A stretch of DNA of 64,000 nucleotides from CAVZCK01 sp963798805 (GTDB lineage: Bacteria; Pseudomonadota; Alphaproteobacteria; Rhizobiales; Rhodomicrobiaceae): positions 124,001-188,000 of the forward strand of contig CAWCVC010000002.1 in NCBI GenBank assembly GCA_963798805.1. Reading direction: 5' to 3'. The notes under the pieces were generated by a model. The model did not search any database. It was not told the origin of the DNA and saw only the letters and a program-made list of their open reading frames with translations. This document shows positions 1 to 7,943 of the stretch, in pieces; within the stretch, counting starts at the first letter, position 1, and each line of letters opens with the position of its first letter. The position numbers were made by a program, and so were the translations under genes.

Positions 1-1
1 C

Positions 2-181
2 GACGCATGGCTTTGCGGCGTGCTCTCCATTACCGAGAGCGGCTATTGGGATATCAGCTGGCGTCTTTTGTGGAAGGGCAAATCGCACGACTGGGCGAAA
101 CGGGATGTCACCTTCGATGTGGCTCTCAAGGACGGATTGCAGACATCGGCGCTGATCTTGAGCGGCAACGCGCCGATGTGA
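2..181 (+). CDS. C-terminal fragment of an unrecognised protein
   Basis: An open frame enters from the left edge and stops with TGA at 179-181, giving about 59 residues. It is rich in tryptophan (for example GYWDISWRLLWKG), and about three quarters of codons end in G or C, as in neighbouring genes. It converges on the quiC gene with a gap of about 45 bases. I do not recognise the family. The competing frames here look like shadows. Confidence is moderate because only the tail is visible. Confidence 0.5.
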   Translation, partial: DAWLCGVLSITESGYWDISWRLLWKGKSHDWAKRDVTFDVALKDGLQTSALILSGNAPM

Positions 182-226
182 GCTGTTTGAACCAAGCTTG
201 GCCACGCGCCCGACGGACGGGAATCT

Positions 227-2113
227 TCAACGCGGAATACCCCGTGGCCGGATTTCTCGCTTTTGGGCGGCGATGCGGAACGGCGCATTGGCGGCGCCGT
301 ACCCTCCATAGCCGCCACGCCGCTCGACGATCTCGAAAAAGAAGCCTTCGCTGTAACCGCGGCTGTAAAGCTGGAAATATTCGCCGTCCCCGTCCCGGTC
401 GTAGAGGATATTTTCCGCTCGCAGATGATCGACAAACCTGAGAGTGAGGCCGAAACGCGCTTCGAGGTCGTCGTAATAGTTCCGCGAGATCGGCAGGGCC
501 TGGAACCCCGCTGCCTTCAGGGCCTCCGCGGTTGCGAAAATGTCCCCGGTCGCGAAGGCGAGATGCTGAATGGTCGAGCCGAAACGTTCGGCAATGAAAT
601 GTCCAGCGAGAGTTTTCTGATTTTCAGCGCCATTGAGCGTCAGGCGCAGCGAGCCATCGCCATTCTCGATCGCCTGGCTGCGGACGAGGCCGCCAGGATC
701 GACCAGATCGACCATCGGCGCTTTGCTGGTGTCGAAGATGGAGATGTAGAAGAGCAGCCAGCTCAGCATTTCCTCATAGTTCATGGTCTGGGCGATGTGA
801 TCGACGTTGACCAGCCCCGCATTCGCTCGGCCGTCCGCGCCTACCGGATCGAATTCGATCTCCCAGACCCGGGCCAGGTCGCTCTTGCCGTCGATGAAAT
901 AGACCACGCCGCCGCCGACACCACGGATCGCCGGAATGGCAAGCTCGCCGGGACCCGGGCGCTGCTCGAAAGGCTCAGCACCGAGAACCCGCGCCCGTTC
1001 AACGGTTGCCACCGCGTCCTCGACCTTCAGGCCGATCGCATAGGCATTGGTGCCATGGACGATATACGAGGAGTGGGCCAGGCCCTCCTTCTCGGTATTG
1101 ATGACGATGTTGATGGCGCCCTGGCGGTAGAGCGTCACCTCCTTGTGCTTGTGGCGGGCTGTCTCGGCAAAGCCCATGGTTTGCAGCAGCCTGGCAAGCT
1201 CCAGCGCCTCGGTCTCGTCGGCGGCGAATTCGATGAACTCGACACCATCGACCGTGACGCGCTGGGGCATGTCGGGAACGGAAATGGCGATGCCAGGCTC
1301 GCTTCGCGCCACCTGATCCATCAGATAGATGAGCGAGCGCCGGCCATCGACCGAGATCGACTTGGGCGAGCCGCCGCGGAACTGATCGTTGAAGATTTCG
1401 AGGGATAGCGCGCCGTTATAGCCGGTGGCCGCCACGGCGCGCATGAACTCCACCACCGGCAGATCGCCCTCGCCGGGCATATTGCGGAAATGCCGGCTCC
1501 AATAGAGCAGGTCCATGTCGATGAGCGGCGCGTCGGCAAGCTGGACAATGAAGATGCGCTCGCCGGGGATCGCCCGGATCGAGGCGACGTCGATCTTGCG
1601 CGCCAGAGTGTGGAAGGAATCGAGAATCAGTCCGATGCTGGGGTGATCCGCACGGCGGACGATTTCCCAGGCATCGCGATGGTCGTTGATATGACGCCCC
1701 CAGGCGAGCGCCTCATAGCCCACCCTCAAGCTGCGCTTTGCCGCGCGCTCGCCAAGCTCGCGGAAATCCGCCGCAGCCCGGTCGATGCCGCCGAGCGACA
1801 GGGGCGAAACATTGGAGCAGACCAGCATCAGATCGGTGCCGAGCTCCTGCATGAGATCGAATTTGCGCTCGGCCCGGTCGAAGGCGCGCGAACGCTGCGG
1901 CTCGGGAAGCCCTTCAAAGTCGCGGAAAGGCTGGAAGAGAGTGATTTCCAGCCCATGATCTCGAACCATGCGGCCGACCTCGGCAGGCGTGCCGTCGAAG
2001 GTCAGAAAGTCGTTCTCAAAGATCTCGACGCCGTCGAAACCGGCGGCCGCGATCGCCGCCAGCTTCTCCTTGAGGTCGCCGCTGATCGATACGGTTGCGA
2101 TCGAGGTTTTCAT
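227..2113 (-). CDS. quiC: 3-dehydroshikimate dehydratase, QuiC type (TIM barrel fused to HPPD-like domain)
   Basis: Converts 3-dehydroshikimate to protocatechuate, the entry to the beta-ketoadipate pathway, in the cytoplasm. Residues 1-270 form a xylose-isomerase-like TIM barrel. Its expected metal ligands are present: E134 (YEALAWGRH), D165 (LDSFH), Q191 (FIVQLAD) and E239 (LSLEIFND). Residues about 285-600 form two vicinal-oxygen-chelate repeats resembling 4-hydroxyphenylpyruvate dioxygenase, with candidate iron ligands H439 (VDHIAQT), H517 (QHLAFA) and E594 (FFFEIVER). At 628 aa it has the usual length of the fused QuiC1 form. Its ATG overlaps the stop of the upstream aroE-like gene (ATGA), so the two are translationally coupled. 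The fused domain belongs to the family; HPPD activity itself is not implied. Confidence 0.93.
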   Translation of the reverse strand: MKTSIATVSISGDLKEKLAAIAAAGFDGVEIFENDFLTFDGTPAEVGRMVRDHGLEITLFQPFRDFEGLPEPQRSRAFDRAERKFDLMQELGTDLMLVCSNVSPLSLGGIDRAAADFRELGERAAKRSLRVGYEALAWGRHINDHRDAWEIVRRADHPSIGLILDSFHTLARKIDVASIRAIPGERIFIVQLADAPLIDMDLLYWSRHFRNMPGEGDLPVVEFMRAVAATGYNGALSLEIFNDQFRGGSPKSISVDGRRSLIYLMDQVARSEPGIAISVPDMPQRVTVDGVEFIEFAADETEALELARLLQTMGFAETARHKHKEVTLYRQGAINIVINTEKEGLAHSSYIVHGTNAYAIGLKVEDAVATVERARVLGAEPFEQRPGPGELAIPAIRGVGGGVVYFIDGKSDLARVWEIEFDPVGADGRANAGLVNVDHIAQTMNYEEMLSWLLFYISIFDTSKAPMVDLVDPGGLVRSQAIENGDGSLRLTLNGAENQKTLAGHFIAERFGSTIQHLAFATGDIFATAEALKAAGFQALPISRNYYDDLEARFGLTLRFVDHLRAENILYDRDGDGEYFQLYSRGYSEGFFFEIVERRGGYGGYGAANAPFRIAAQKREIRPRGIPR

Positions 2114-2964
2114 GGCTGCCTCGTTTCGTCGCTGATCTCCTCCCTCAGCGTCGCCCGCAGCGCGGCGAGGTCGACCGGGCAGCCGGTGAAGAGCCGGAAG
2201 GCATCGACACCTTGATGGAGGAAGAGTTCGTAGCCGCTGAGCGTCTCAAGACCGCTGGCGCGTGCGCTGCGCAGGAACTCGGTGTCAACGGGGGTATAGA
2301 CGGCATCGAATGCCCAGCGCCGGCCGCTCATGATGGGTTTGGGGATCGCCGATCCCGGATAGCCGGTCATGCCGAGCGGCGTGCAATTGATGAGGCCATC
2401 CGCCCCCGACGCCGCCTCTTCGATCGATTGGGCAATGATCACCTTCATATCGGGAACGGCGCGTGCCAGCGCCTCGGCAAGCGCTTCCGCCTTCGCTGGG
2501 TCGCGATCGAAGGGCCTGAGGCTGGTCGCCCCGAGCTCGCCGAGCGCAAAGCCGATGGCCCTGCCGACGCCGCCTGCGCCGACCATTGCGACGGCGCCGG
2601 GCGCTGCCTTCGGGAAAGCGCCGCGATAGGCGGCGATGAAGCCCGAATAGTCGGTATTGAAGCCGAGCGGCTTTGCCTCGCCGAAGAGCACGGTGTTGCA
2701 GGCGCCAATCGCCGCGATATGCGGATCGTCGACCTGGAGTTTTGCGACCACCTTCTCCTTGTAGGGGTAGGTGATGTTGATTCCCCGATAGCCGCCAGCA
2801 CGGCACTGTTCAAAAACCGTGTCGAAATCGAGCCGCATATCGGCGGGGATCAGCGGCTTGTAGACAACATCGAGGCCGCAGAGCTTGCCTGCCAAGCGAT
2901 GCAGCAGCGGCGATTGGGACCGTCCGATATTGTCTCCAATCAGGCCAAGCAGGATCGCTGGCAT
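2110..2964 (-). CDS. aroE: Shikimate/quinate dehydrogenase family protein (AroE-like)
   Basis: A 284-residue NAD(P)-dependent shikimate dehydrogenase. Visible motifs are the substrate-binding SQSP (16-19), catalytic lysine K69 in NITYPYKEK, catalytic aspartate D105 in GFNTDYSG, the nucleotide-binding loop GAGGVGRA (129-136) and NCTPLGM. Its place directly upstream of and overlapping quiC, beside a GntR regulator and an importer, argues for a catabolic role (shikimate or quinate to 3-dehydro compounds) rather than aromatic amino-acid synthesis. The start at 2964 has a good ribosome-binding site (AGGGAG). A 12-base inverted repeat lies 50-84 bases upstream. Whether quinate or shikimate is the substrate cannot be told from sequence alone. 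Confidence 0.88.
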   Translation of the reverse strand: MPAILLGLIGDNIGRSQSPLLHRLAGKLCGLDVVYKPLIPADMRLDFDTVFEQCRAGGYRGINITYPYKEKVVAKLQVDDPHIAAIGACNTVLFGEAKPLGFNTDYSGFIAAYRGAFPKAAPGAVAMVGAGGVGRAIGFALGELGATSLRPFDRDPAKAEALAEALARAVPDMKVIIAQSIEEAASGADGLINCTPLGMTGYPGSAIPKPIMSGRRWAFDAVYTPVDTEFLRSARASGLETLSGYELFLHQGVDAFRLFTGCPVDLAALRATLREEISDETRQP

Positions 2965-3013
2965 GATCGATACTCCCTGTCACAATCGCTCGCGGCCGAC
3001 CTTCAGCATCGGA

Positions 3014-3048
3014 TTGATCAAGGTCGCATGGGCGGGGACCATGATCAA
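3014..3048 (-). promoter_or_regulatory. Inverted repeat in the aroE-quiC leader
   Basis: Arms TTGATCAAGGTC (3014-3025) and GACCATGATCAA (3037-3048) are complementary at 11 of 12 positions around an 11-base spacer. The repeat sits 50-84 bases upstream of the aroE-like start, so it could be an operator or an RNA hairpin in the 5' leader. It has no T-run, so it is not an obvious terminator. Function is inferred from position only. Confidence 0.45.
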
Positions 3049-3081
3049 CGCTTAAATCCAAATATATCAGAGATTATGAGT

Positions 3082-3094
3082 TTCATCAGGTAAT
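3082..3094 (-). promoter_or_regulatory. Candidate operator shared by the aroE-quiC and TRAP promoters
   Basis: On the minus strand this reads ATTACCTGATGAA. The plus strand at 3924-3936, upstream of the TRAP transporter, reads ATTACCTGATCAA, identical at 12 of 13 bases. The two copies flank the GntR gene at 3165-3830, so this regulator is the natural candidate to bind both. Only two copies are visible, so the site is a proposal. Confidence 0.4.
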
Positions 3095-3164
3095 ACTGAA
3101 ATAGCACCTGACGGCGGCAGCGTCGCGGTCGGACCTACGAAATGAGCGTCGCGGATTTTGGGCG

Positions 3165-3830
3165 TCAGCTAATCGTGGCGAGTGCGTGTTCGACGCCGCC
3201 ATGGATGTGCTCGGTCAGCACGCGCTGTGCCGTTGCGGCGTCGCGGTGGAGGGCGGCATCCAACAGCATTTTATGCTCGCGAGCTGCGATCTCGCCCCGG
3301 AAGCTCAGCGCGATCATCTGGTAGCGCAGATATTTGTCAAAGACGCCGGCATGGGTCTCCATCAGGACGCGGGAGCCGCAAGCGGAGATCAAAGCTTGAT
3401 GGAACTCTGAATCATAGCGCTTCCAGGCCTCCGTCTGGCTCCGGTCTCCCGCCTGCATCAGCTTTTCCATAGAGGCAAGCTTATGATGCGCGGCCACGAC
3501 CCGGCCTTCCCACTCCATGTCCCCCGCGGCGAAGGATTGTTCGATGGCATGCCCCTCAAGCAGAAGCCGCAAGGCCGCGATTTCCCGCAAGTTCCCGACC
3601 GAAACACCCGAAACCTCGAAACCTCGCTGACCTTCGGCGAGAACCAGCCCTTCGGAGGAAAGGCGGTTCAGAATTTCCCGCAAGGTGCTGATGCTGGGGC
3701 CATAAATATCCTTGAGCTTCTCCAGCTTGAGTTTCTGGCCCGGTTTCAGGCGTCCGAATATGATATCCGAGCGCATCCTGCGATAAGCGTTTTCACCAAT
3801 CGAATCTGAAGGATGGTCAAGAGACAACAT
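3165..3830 (-). CDS. GntR family transcriptional regulator (FCD subfamily)
   Basis: A 221-residue regulator. Residues about 14-75 form the winged helix-turn-helix (NAYRRMRSDIIFGRLKPGQ, then LREILNRLSSEGLV). Residues about 85-215 are the helical FCD ligand-binding domain with its typical (D/E)xxFHxAL segment (DSEFHQALISACG) and a terminal histidine segment (LTEHIHGG). It lies between aroE-quiC and the TRAP genes and is divergent from the latter, so it probably represses this shikimate-type regulon in response to a pathway acid. The start MLSLDHP at 3830 is the first good ATG. Confidence 0.85.
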   Translation of the reverse strand: MLSLDHPSDSIGENAYRRMRSDIIFGRLKPGQKLKLEKLKDIYGPSISTLREILNRLSSEGLVLAEGQRGFEVSGVSVGNLREIAALRLLLEGHAIEQSFAAGDMEWEGRVVAAHHKLASMEKLMQAGDRSQTEAWKRYDSEFHQALISACGSRVLMETHAGVFDKYLRYQMIALSFRGEIAAREHKMLLDAALHRDAATAQRVLTEHIHGGVEHALATIS

Positions 3831-4227
3831 AGGCGCCAGTAACAGATGATCGAGGTGTTGTCGGAGACCACTAAGGGTCGCTGCCCGAGCGCTAAGTGAG
3901 GGTCTACATCATATAAGCGCTGAATTACCTGATCAATGTGGATCTGTCCAAGGATTCTCGGATGCCGCTCCCCTTGTCGGCAGACCCTAATCGTACCGCT
4001 GGCTCAATCGCTCTCGCGCAAGGCCCGAAACATCCTGCTCCAAGCTTTACGCCTTTGCATGGCAAACGGCCGCCGGGTCGGGGTCGCTATCTCAGCATAG
4101 AAAGCTGAAAATATCATATGAAACCCGATTCACATATTGAAATCCAGGCTGTCGAGTGCGAAGACTAGGCTTGGCAGGCGAGTCCGGCAAGAGGCTGCGC
4201 CGTCCAAGGTAATCTGGGAGGAGTTCG
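3831..4227. promoter_or_regulatory. Divergent promoter region between gntR and TRAP dctP
   Basis: A 397-base gene-free stretch, more AT-rich near 3900-3960 and 4100-4145. It holds the candidate operator ATTACCTGATCAA at 3924-3936 (matched upstream of aroE-quiC) and an AT-rich segment with CATATG and CACATATTGA near 4117-4141 that could contain promoter or regulator elements. No open frame with coding character was seen. Confidence 0.5.
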
Positions 4228-5220
4228 ATGCGTATTCCGCTTAACCGTCGCGCCTTCGTCGCCGCCGGTGCGATGCTCATGGCCAGCGTAGTATTTGGCC
4301 CCATGGCCACGGCTCAGGACAAGCCCGTCCTTCGGTTCTCGGCCGTCTTTTCCGAGCAGGACATCCGGGCCAAAATGATGCAGATGTTCGGCGATGCGAT
4401 TGCCGGTGATTTCAAGCTGCAGCCCTATTACGGGGGCACGCTCTTCAAGCAGGGGACCGAGCTTGTCGCCATCGAGCGCGGCAATCTGGAGATGGGCAAT
4501 ATCGCGCCGCAGGACATCGCCAATCAGATCCCCGAATGGTCCATCCTCACCTCCGCCTATCTCTTCCGCGATGCCGACCATCTGAAAAAGTTCTTCGCCA
4601 GCGATCTTGGCCTTAAGATGAAGCAGATGGCCGAGGACAAGCTCGGCATCCATATTCTCGGGCCGACCTATTTCGGCACGCGGCAGGTCGGTTTGAAGCC
4701 AAAAAAGAAAATCAACACGCCAGCGGACATGGCCGGCATCAAATTGCGCATGCCGCCCGGCGAGGCCTGGCAGTTTCTGGGCAAGGCGCTTGGCGCCAAT
4801 CCGACGCCCATGGCCTATGCCGAGGTTTATACCGGGTTGCAGACCGGCGCGATCGACGGGCAGGACAATCCGCTTCCCAATGTCCAGAACATGAAATTCT
4901 ACGAGGTCATGTCGCAAATCGTGCTGACCTCTCATCTCGTCGGCTATGATCTCCTCACCGTCTCGGCGAAACTGTGGAAGCGCATGCCGCCGGATCAGCA
5001 GAAGAGATTTCAGGCCGCCGCGGACAAGGCGATCGGCTGGAGCACCGAGCAGCATCTGAAACGCGAGCAGGAACTCGTGGCTTTCATGAAGGAGAAGGGG
5101 CTCGAAGTCTACAAACCGGATGTCGAGGCCTTCCGCAAATATGCGCAGAAGCTCTATCTGGGGTCCGATCTGGCCAAGAGCTGGCCGGCAGGCATGCTCG
5201 ACAAGATCAACGCGCTCTGA
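4228..5220 (+). CDS. dctP: TRAP transporter solute-binding protein (DctP family)
   Basis: Periplasmic receptor, 330 aa, of a TRAP importer for an organic acid. The first 30 residues form a signal sequence with twin arginines (LNRRAFVAAGA), so Tat export is possible. The mature part has the DctP fold with the substrate-carboxylate arginine segment KLRMPPGEAW and the GAIDGQDNPL motif. The start is fixed by GGGAGGAG about 8 bases upstream. It is followed by the small and large permease genes. By context it probably imports quinate, shikimate or dehydroshikimate; the sequence alone cannot decide. Confidence 0.93.
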   Translation: MRIPLNRRAFVAAGAMLMASVVFGPMATAQDKPVLRFSAVFSEQDIRAKMMQMFGDAIAGDFKLQPYYGGTLFKQGTELVAIERGNLEMGNIAPQDIANQIPEWSILTSAYLFRDADHLKKFFASDLGLKMKQMAEDKLGIHILGPTYFGTRQVGLKPKKKINTPADMAGIKLRMPPGEAWQFLGKALGANPTPMAYAEVYTGLQTGAIDGQDNPLPNVQNMKFYEVMSQIVLTSHLVGYDLLTVSAKLWKRMPPDQQKRFQAAADKAIGWSTEQHLKREQELVAFMKEKGLEVYKPDVEAFRKYAQKLYLGSDLAKSWPAGMLDKINAL

Positions 5221-5232
5221 GATGCCATTGCA

Positions 5233-5335
5233 CCTGCCGCCGATCCCTGAGACCGTCAGCGGCAGGCGCAAACTTTCCAGCATGTGCCAAGAGTGTCTTG
5301 TCCGGAAGCCCACGTGGCGCATCAGAGGCGCCACG
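5233..5335 (+). other. Two hairpins in the SBP-permease intergenic gap
   Basis: CCTGCCGC (5233-5240) pairs with GCGGCAGG (5259-5266). A second hairpin pairs CGTGGCGC (5313-5320) with GCGCCACG (5328-5335) around a 7-base loop. Neither is followed by a T-run. Such stems after a binding-protein gene commonly protect the upstream mRNA, so that more receptor than permease is made. Similar stems occur in three other transporter operons of this window. Confidence 0.5.
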
Positions 5336-5360
5336 GCTCGATGACCGATAGGCGGAGCGG

Positions 5361-5882
5361 GTGATGCGCGCATCCATTCGGAAACTGGGTGGCTGGCTCA
5401 GGCGCCGCGCCGAGAACGTTGCGGCGGCCATGCTTGCCGTCATGTTCGTCACCTTCATCATCCAGGTCGTCTTCCGCTATGTGCTGAACTTCCCGGTCGG
5501 CTGGACGTCGGAAGTGACCGTGATCAGCTGGCTGTGGCTCGTCTTGTGGGGCGCGGCCTTCGTGCTAAAGGAGCACGAGGAGATCCGCTTCGATCTGATC
5601 TACGGTGCTGTCGGCCGGCGAACGCGGCGCGTCCTCGCAATCATCGGCTCGATAGCCCTCCTCATCCTTTACATCCTATCGCTGCCCGCGGCCATCGATT
5701 ACGTCACTTTCATGAAAGTTCAGAGCACGGCCTATATGAAGATCCGCTTCGACTATCTGTTCTCGATCTACGTGATCTTTGCCGTCGCTATTATCATCCG
5801 TTACCTTTGGCTTCTCTGGAGCGCGATCATGGGCTTGGGCTCGGATGAATCCGACGCATCCGGATCGAGTCCAGGCCGATGA
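5361..5882 (+). CDS. dctQ: TRAP transporter small permease (DctQ family)
   Basis: A 173-residue inner-membrane protein with four predicted transmembrane segments (about residues 19-41, 53-70, 92-115 and 130-155), the normal DctQ layout. The motif VFRYVLNFPVGWTSEV and the charged KEHEEIRFDL loop are typical. It may start at GTG 5361 or ATG 5364. It overlaps the next gene by four bases (ATGA), so translation is coupled. It partners DctM in sodium-driven uptake of the solute captured by the upstream DctP. Confidence 0.9.
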   Translation: MMRASIRKLGGWLRRRAENVAAAMLAVMFVTFIIQVVFRYVLNFPVGWTSEVTVISWLWLVLWGAAFVLKEHEEIRFDLIYGAVGRRTRRVLAIIGSIALLILYILSLPAAIDYVTFMKVQSTAYMKIRFDYLFSIYVIFAVAIIIRYLWLLWSAIMGLGSDESDASGSSPGR

Positions 5883-7180
5883 ATCTCGCCAGCCCGTTTT
5901 CGCTCGCGATCCTCGCCATTGTCGGACTGAGCCTCATCGGTCTGCCGATCGGTCATGCGATGATCGGCGGATCGATCCTCTATCTTTATCTCGCCGGGCT
6001 CGACCTGGGCACCGCGGCCGAGCAACTGCTGAACGGCATGTACAGCAGCTATATCCTGCTCGCCGTGCCGCTGTTCATCCTTGCCGCCGAGCTGATGAAC
6101 ACCGGCAGCATGACCGAGCGCCTTCTGCATTTCTGCAATGCCTTCGTTGGACGTTTCCGCGGCGGTCTCGCCCTCGTCAACGTCGCCCAGGCCATTGTCT
6201 TTGCAGGAATGTCGGGCTCCGCCATCGCAGAAGCGGCCGGCAGCGGTAAGCTGATGCAGAAAATGATGACGCAGGACGGCAAATACCCGCCGAGCTTCGC
6301 CGCGGCGCTGACGGCGGCGTCCTCCGTCATCGGACCGATCATCCCGCCCTCCATACCGATGGTGATCTACGCGCTGATTTCGGACGCCTCGATCGGCTAT
6401 CTCTTCCTCGGCGGCGTTATTCCCGGCCTGCTCATGGGCGCAGCGCAGATGGGCATCATCGTCTCCACGGCGCGCCGGCGCAATTTTCCCGTGGAGAAGC
6501 CGGTGCCGCTCCGGCAATTGCCAGCGGTTACCATCCGTGCCTTTCCGGCCCTGATGATGCCGGTGGTGCTGTTAGGGGGCATCTATAGCGGCGTCACCAC
6601 CCCGACCGAGGCGGCCGCTGTCGCCGCCGCCTATGCCTATATCATCTCGGCGCTGCTCTACCGGACAGTGACCTTGCGCCTCACCTATCAGTCGCTGCTC
6701 ACCAGCGCCAGGACGACAGCCTCCATCGGCATGCTGATCGCCGGCGCGCTCGTCTTCAACTACGTCGTCACGGTCGAGAACATACCGAACGCGCTGAAAG
6801 CGTTCATGGCCGGCTATCATCTTTCGCCGCTCGCCTTCCTTCTGATCGTCAACGTCATCCTGCTGGTGCTCGGCTGCCTCTTGGAGGGTACGACGATCCT
6901 GCTCGTCGTGGTGCCGGTGTTCATCCCCACCGCGCAGTCCCTCGGCATCGATCTGGTCCATTTCGGCATCGTCGCGGTGGTCAACATCATGATCGGGCTG
7001 ATCACGCCGCCCTACGGTCTCCTGCTTTTCGTCATGACGAGCATTTCGGGGGTGCCGATGCGCGATATCGTGCGCGAGACGCTGCCATTCCTTTTCGCCA
7101 TGCTGGCGACACTCGTTCTGATCACGCTTGTCCCCGAGACCGTGCTCTGGCTGCCGCGGCTGTTCGGCTATCAGGGCTGA
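5879..7180 (+). CDS. dctM: TRAP transporter large permease (DctM family)
   Basis: A 433-residue polytopic membrane protein with about 12 hydrophobic segments, the transport channel of the TRAP system. Recognisable family motifs are GMSGSAIAEAAG, SSVIGPIIPPSIPMVIYAL and LITPPYGLLLFV. Length is normal. It overlaps dctQ by four bases, and the AroQ-like gene follows after 33 bases, so dctPQM-aroQ form one operon. Confidence 0.93.
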   Translation: MNLASPFSLAILAIVGLSLIGLPIGHAMIGGSILYLYLAGLDLGTAAEQLLNGMYSSYILLAVPLFILAAELMNTGSMTERLLHFCNAFVGRFRGGLALVNVAQAIVFAGMSGSAIAEAAGSGKLMQKMMTQDGKYPPSFAAALTAASSVIGPIIPPSIPMVIYALISDASIGYLFLGGVIPGLLMGAAQMGIIVSTARRRNFPVEKPVPLRQLPAVTIRAFPALMMPVVLLGGIYSGVTTPTEAAAVAAAYAYIISALLYRTVTLRLTYQSLLTSARTTASIGMLIAGALVFNYVVTVENIPNALKAFMAGYHLSPLAFLLIVNVILLVLGCLLEGTTILLVVVPVFIPTAQSLGIDLVHFGIVAVVNIMIGLITPPYGLLLFVMTSISGVPMRDIVRETLPFLFAMLATLVLITLVPETVLWLPRLFGYQG

Positions 7181-7213
7181 GCGGGGTGCAAAGCCCAACG
7201 GAGGAGCAACCTT

Positions 7214-7675
7214 ATGACGGCGCCGATCTATATCCTCAATGGTCCTAATCTCAACCGGCTCGGCAGGCGCGAGCCGGAGATTTATGGCCGGACAACATTG
7301 GCCGAGATCGAAGCCATGTGCCGCGCGGCGGTCGGCGATTGGCCTATCGAATTCCGCCAGTCCAATGCCGAGCATGAGATCATCGGCTGGATTCACGAGG
7401 CCATCGACAATGCGGCCGGCGTCATCATCAATCCGGCCGCGTTCACATTCACCTCGCTCGCCATTCTCGATGCGCTGAAGATGGTCCCCACGCCGATCAT
7501 CGAGCTGCACATCTCCAACGTCCATCGGCGCGAGCCGCTCTATCATAACTCTCTTGTCTCCACGGTCGCGACCGCGGTCATCGCCGGGCTCGGGGCGAAT
7601 GGGTACGTCGTCGCGATGAAGGCCATGATGGATCTCGTGGACCGGCATCGATCCGGCGCCACGCTGCAGGCGTAG
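7214..7675 (+). CDS. aroQ: AroQ-like type II 3-dehydroquinate dehydratase homologue with altered active site
   Basis: A 153-residue member of the dodecameric type II dehydroquinase family. It keeps NGPNLNRLGRREPEIYG with the base Y24, N73 in INPAAF, and E97-L-H99 in ELHISNVH. However, the family's THTS histidine is phenylalanine (F79 in FTFTS), and the arginine of the family's EFRRHS segment is lost (PLYHNS). Both residues normally contact the substrate. It sits at the end of a TRAP operon next to quiC/aroE, so a dehydroquinate-related reaction is plausible, but a changed substrate or weak activity is possible. The ribosome-binding site is strong (GGAGGAG). Confidence 0.8.
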   Translation: MTAPIYILNGPNLNRLGRREPEIYGRTTLAEIEAMCRAAVGDWPIEFRQSNAEHEIIGWIHEAIDNAAGVIINPAAFTFTSLAILDALKMVPTPIIELHISNVHRREPLYHNSLVSTVATAVIAGLGANGYVVAMKAMMDLVDRHRSGATLQA

Positions 7676-7943
7676 CAGCAACTTCAAGCATCATCGCACC
7701 TCCGACCGGCTCACGGCGCGGCCATTTCCTGCGGCTGTCGCGGTTCGGATCGCCCATCTTCCCGAATGAGACCCAATAGACGCTGGAGAGCGCAATATGC
7801 GGATGCGAACGAATTAAACCACTGGCTCATGCGTTTCAGGTTGCCTCTGTCCTCGAGGCGGTGCCAGTGTGGAGCGCAATTGCCACAAACAGAGGGAGCG
7901 CACGCAAAGTCGCTCGCCACCAAACTCATCGGAAGATACACCC

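Noticed and set aside
263..1408. Long plus-strand open frame opposite quiC
   Set aside because: Antisense to a gene with full catalytic motifs. The product has no recognisable domain; high GC makes such shadow frames common.
4165..5373. 402-residue minus-strand open frame opposite the first dctP
   Set aside because: Antisense to a convincing TRAP receptor gene; no domain and no ribosome-binding site.
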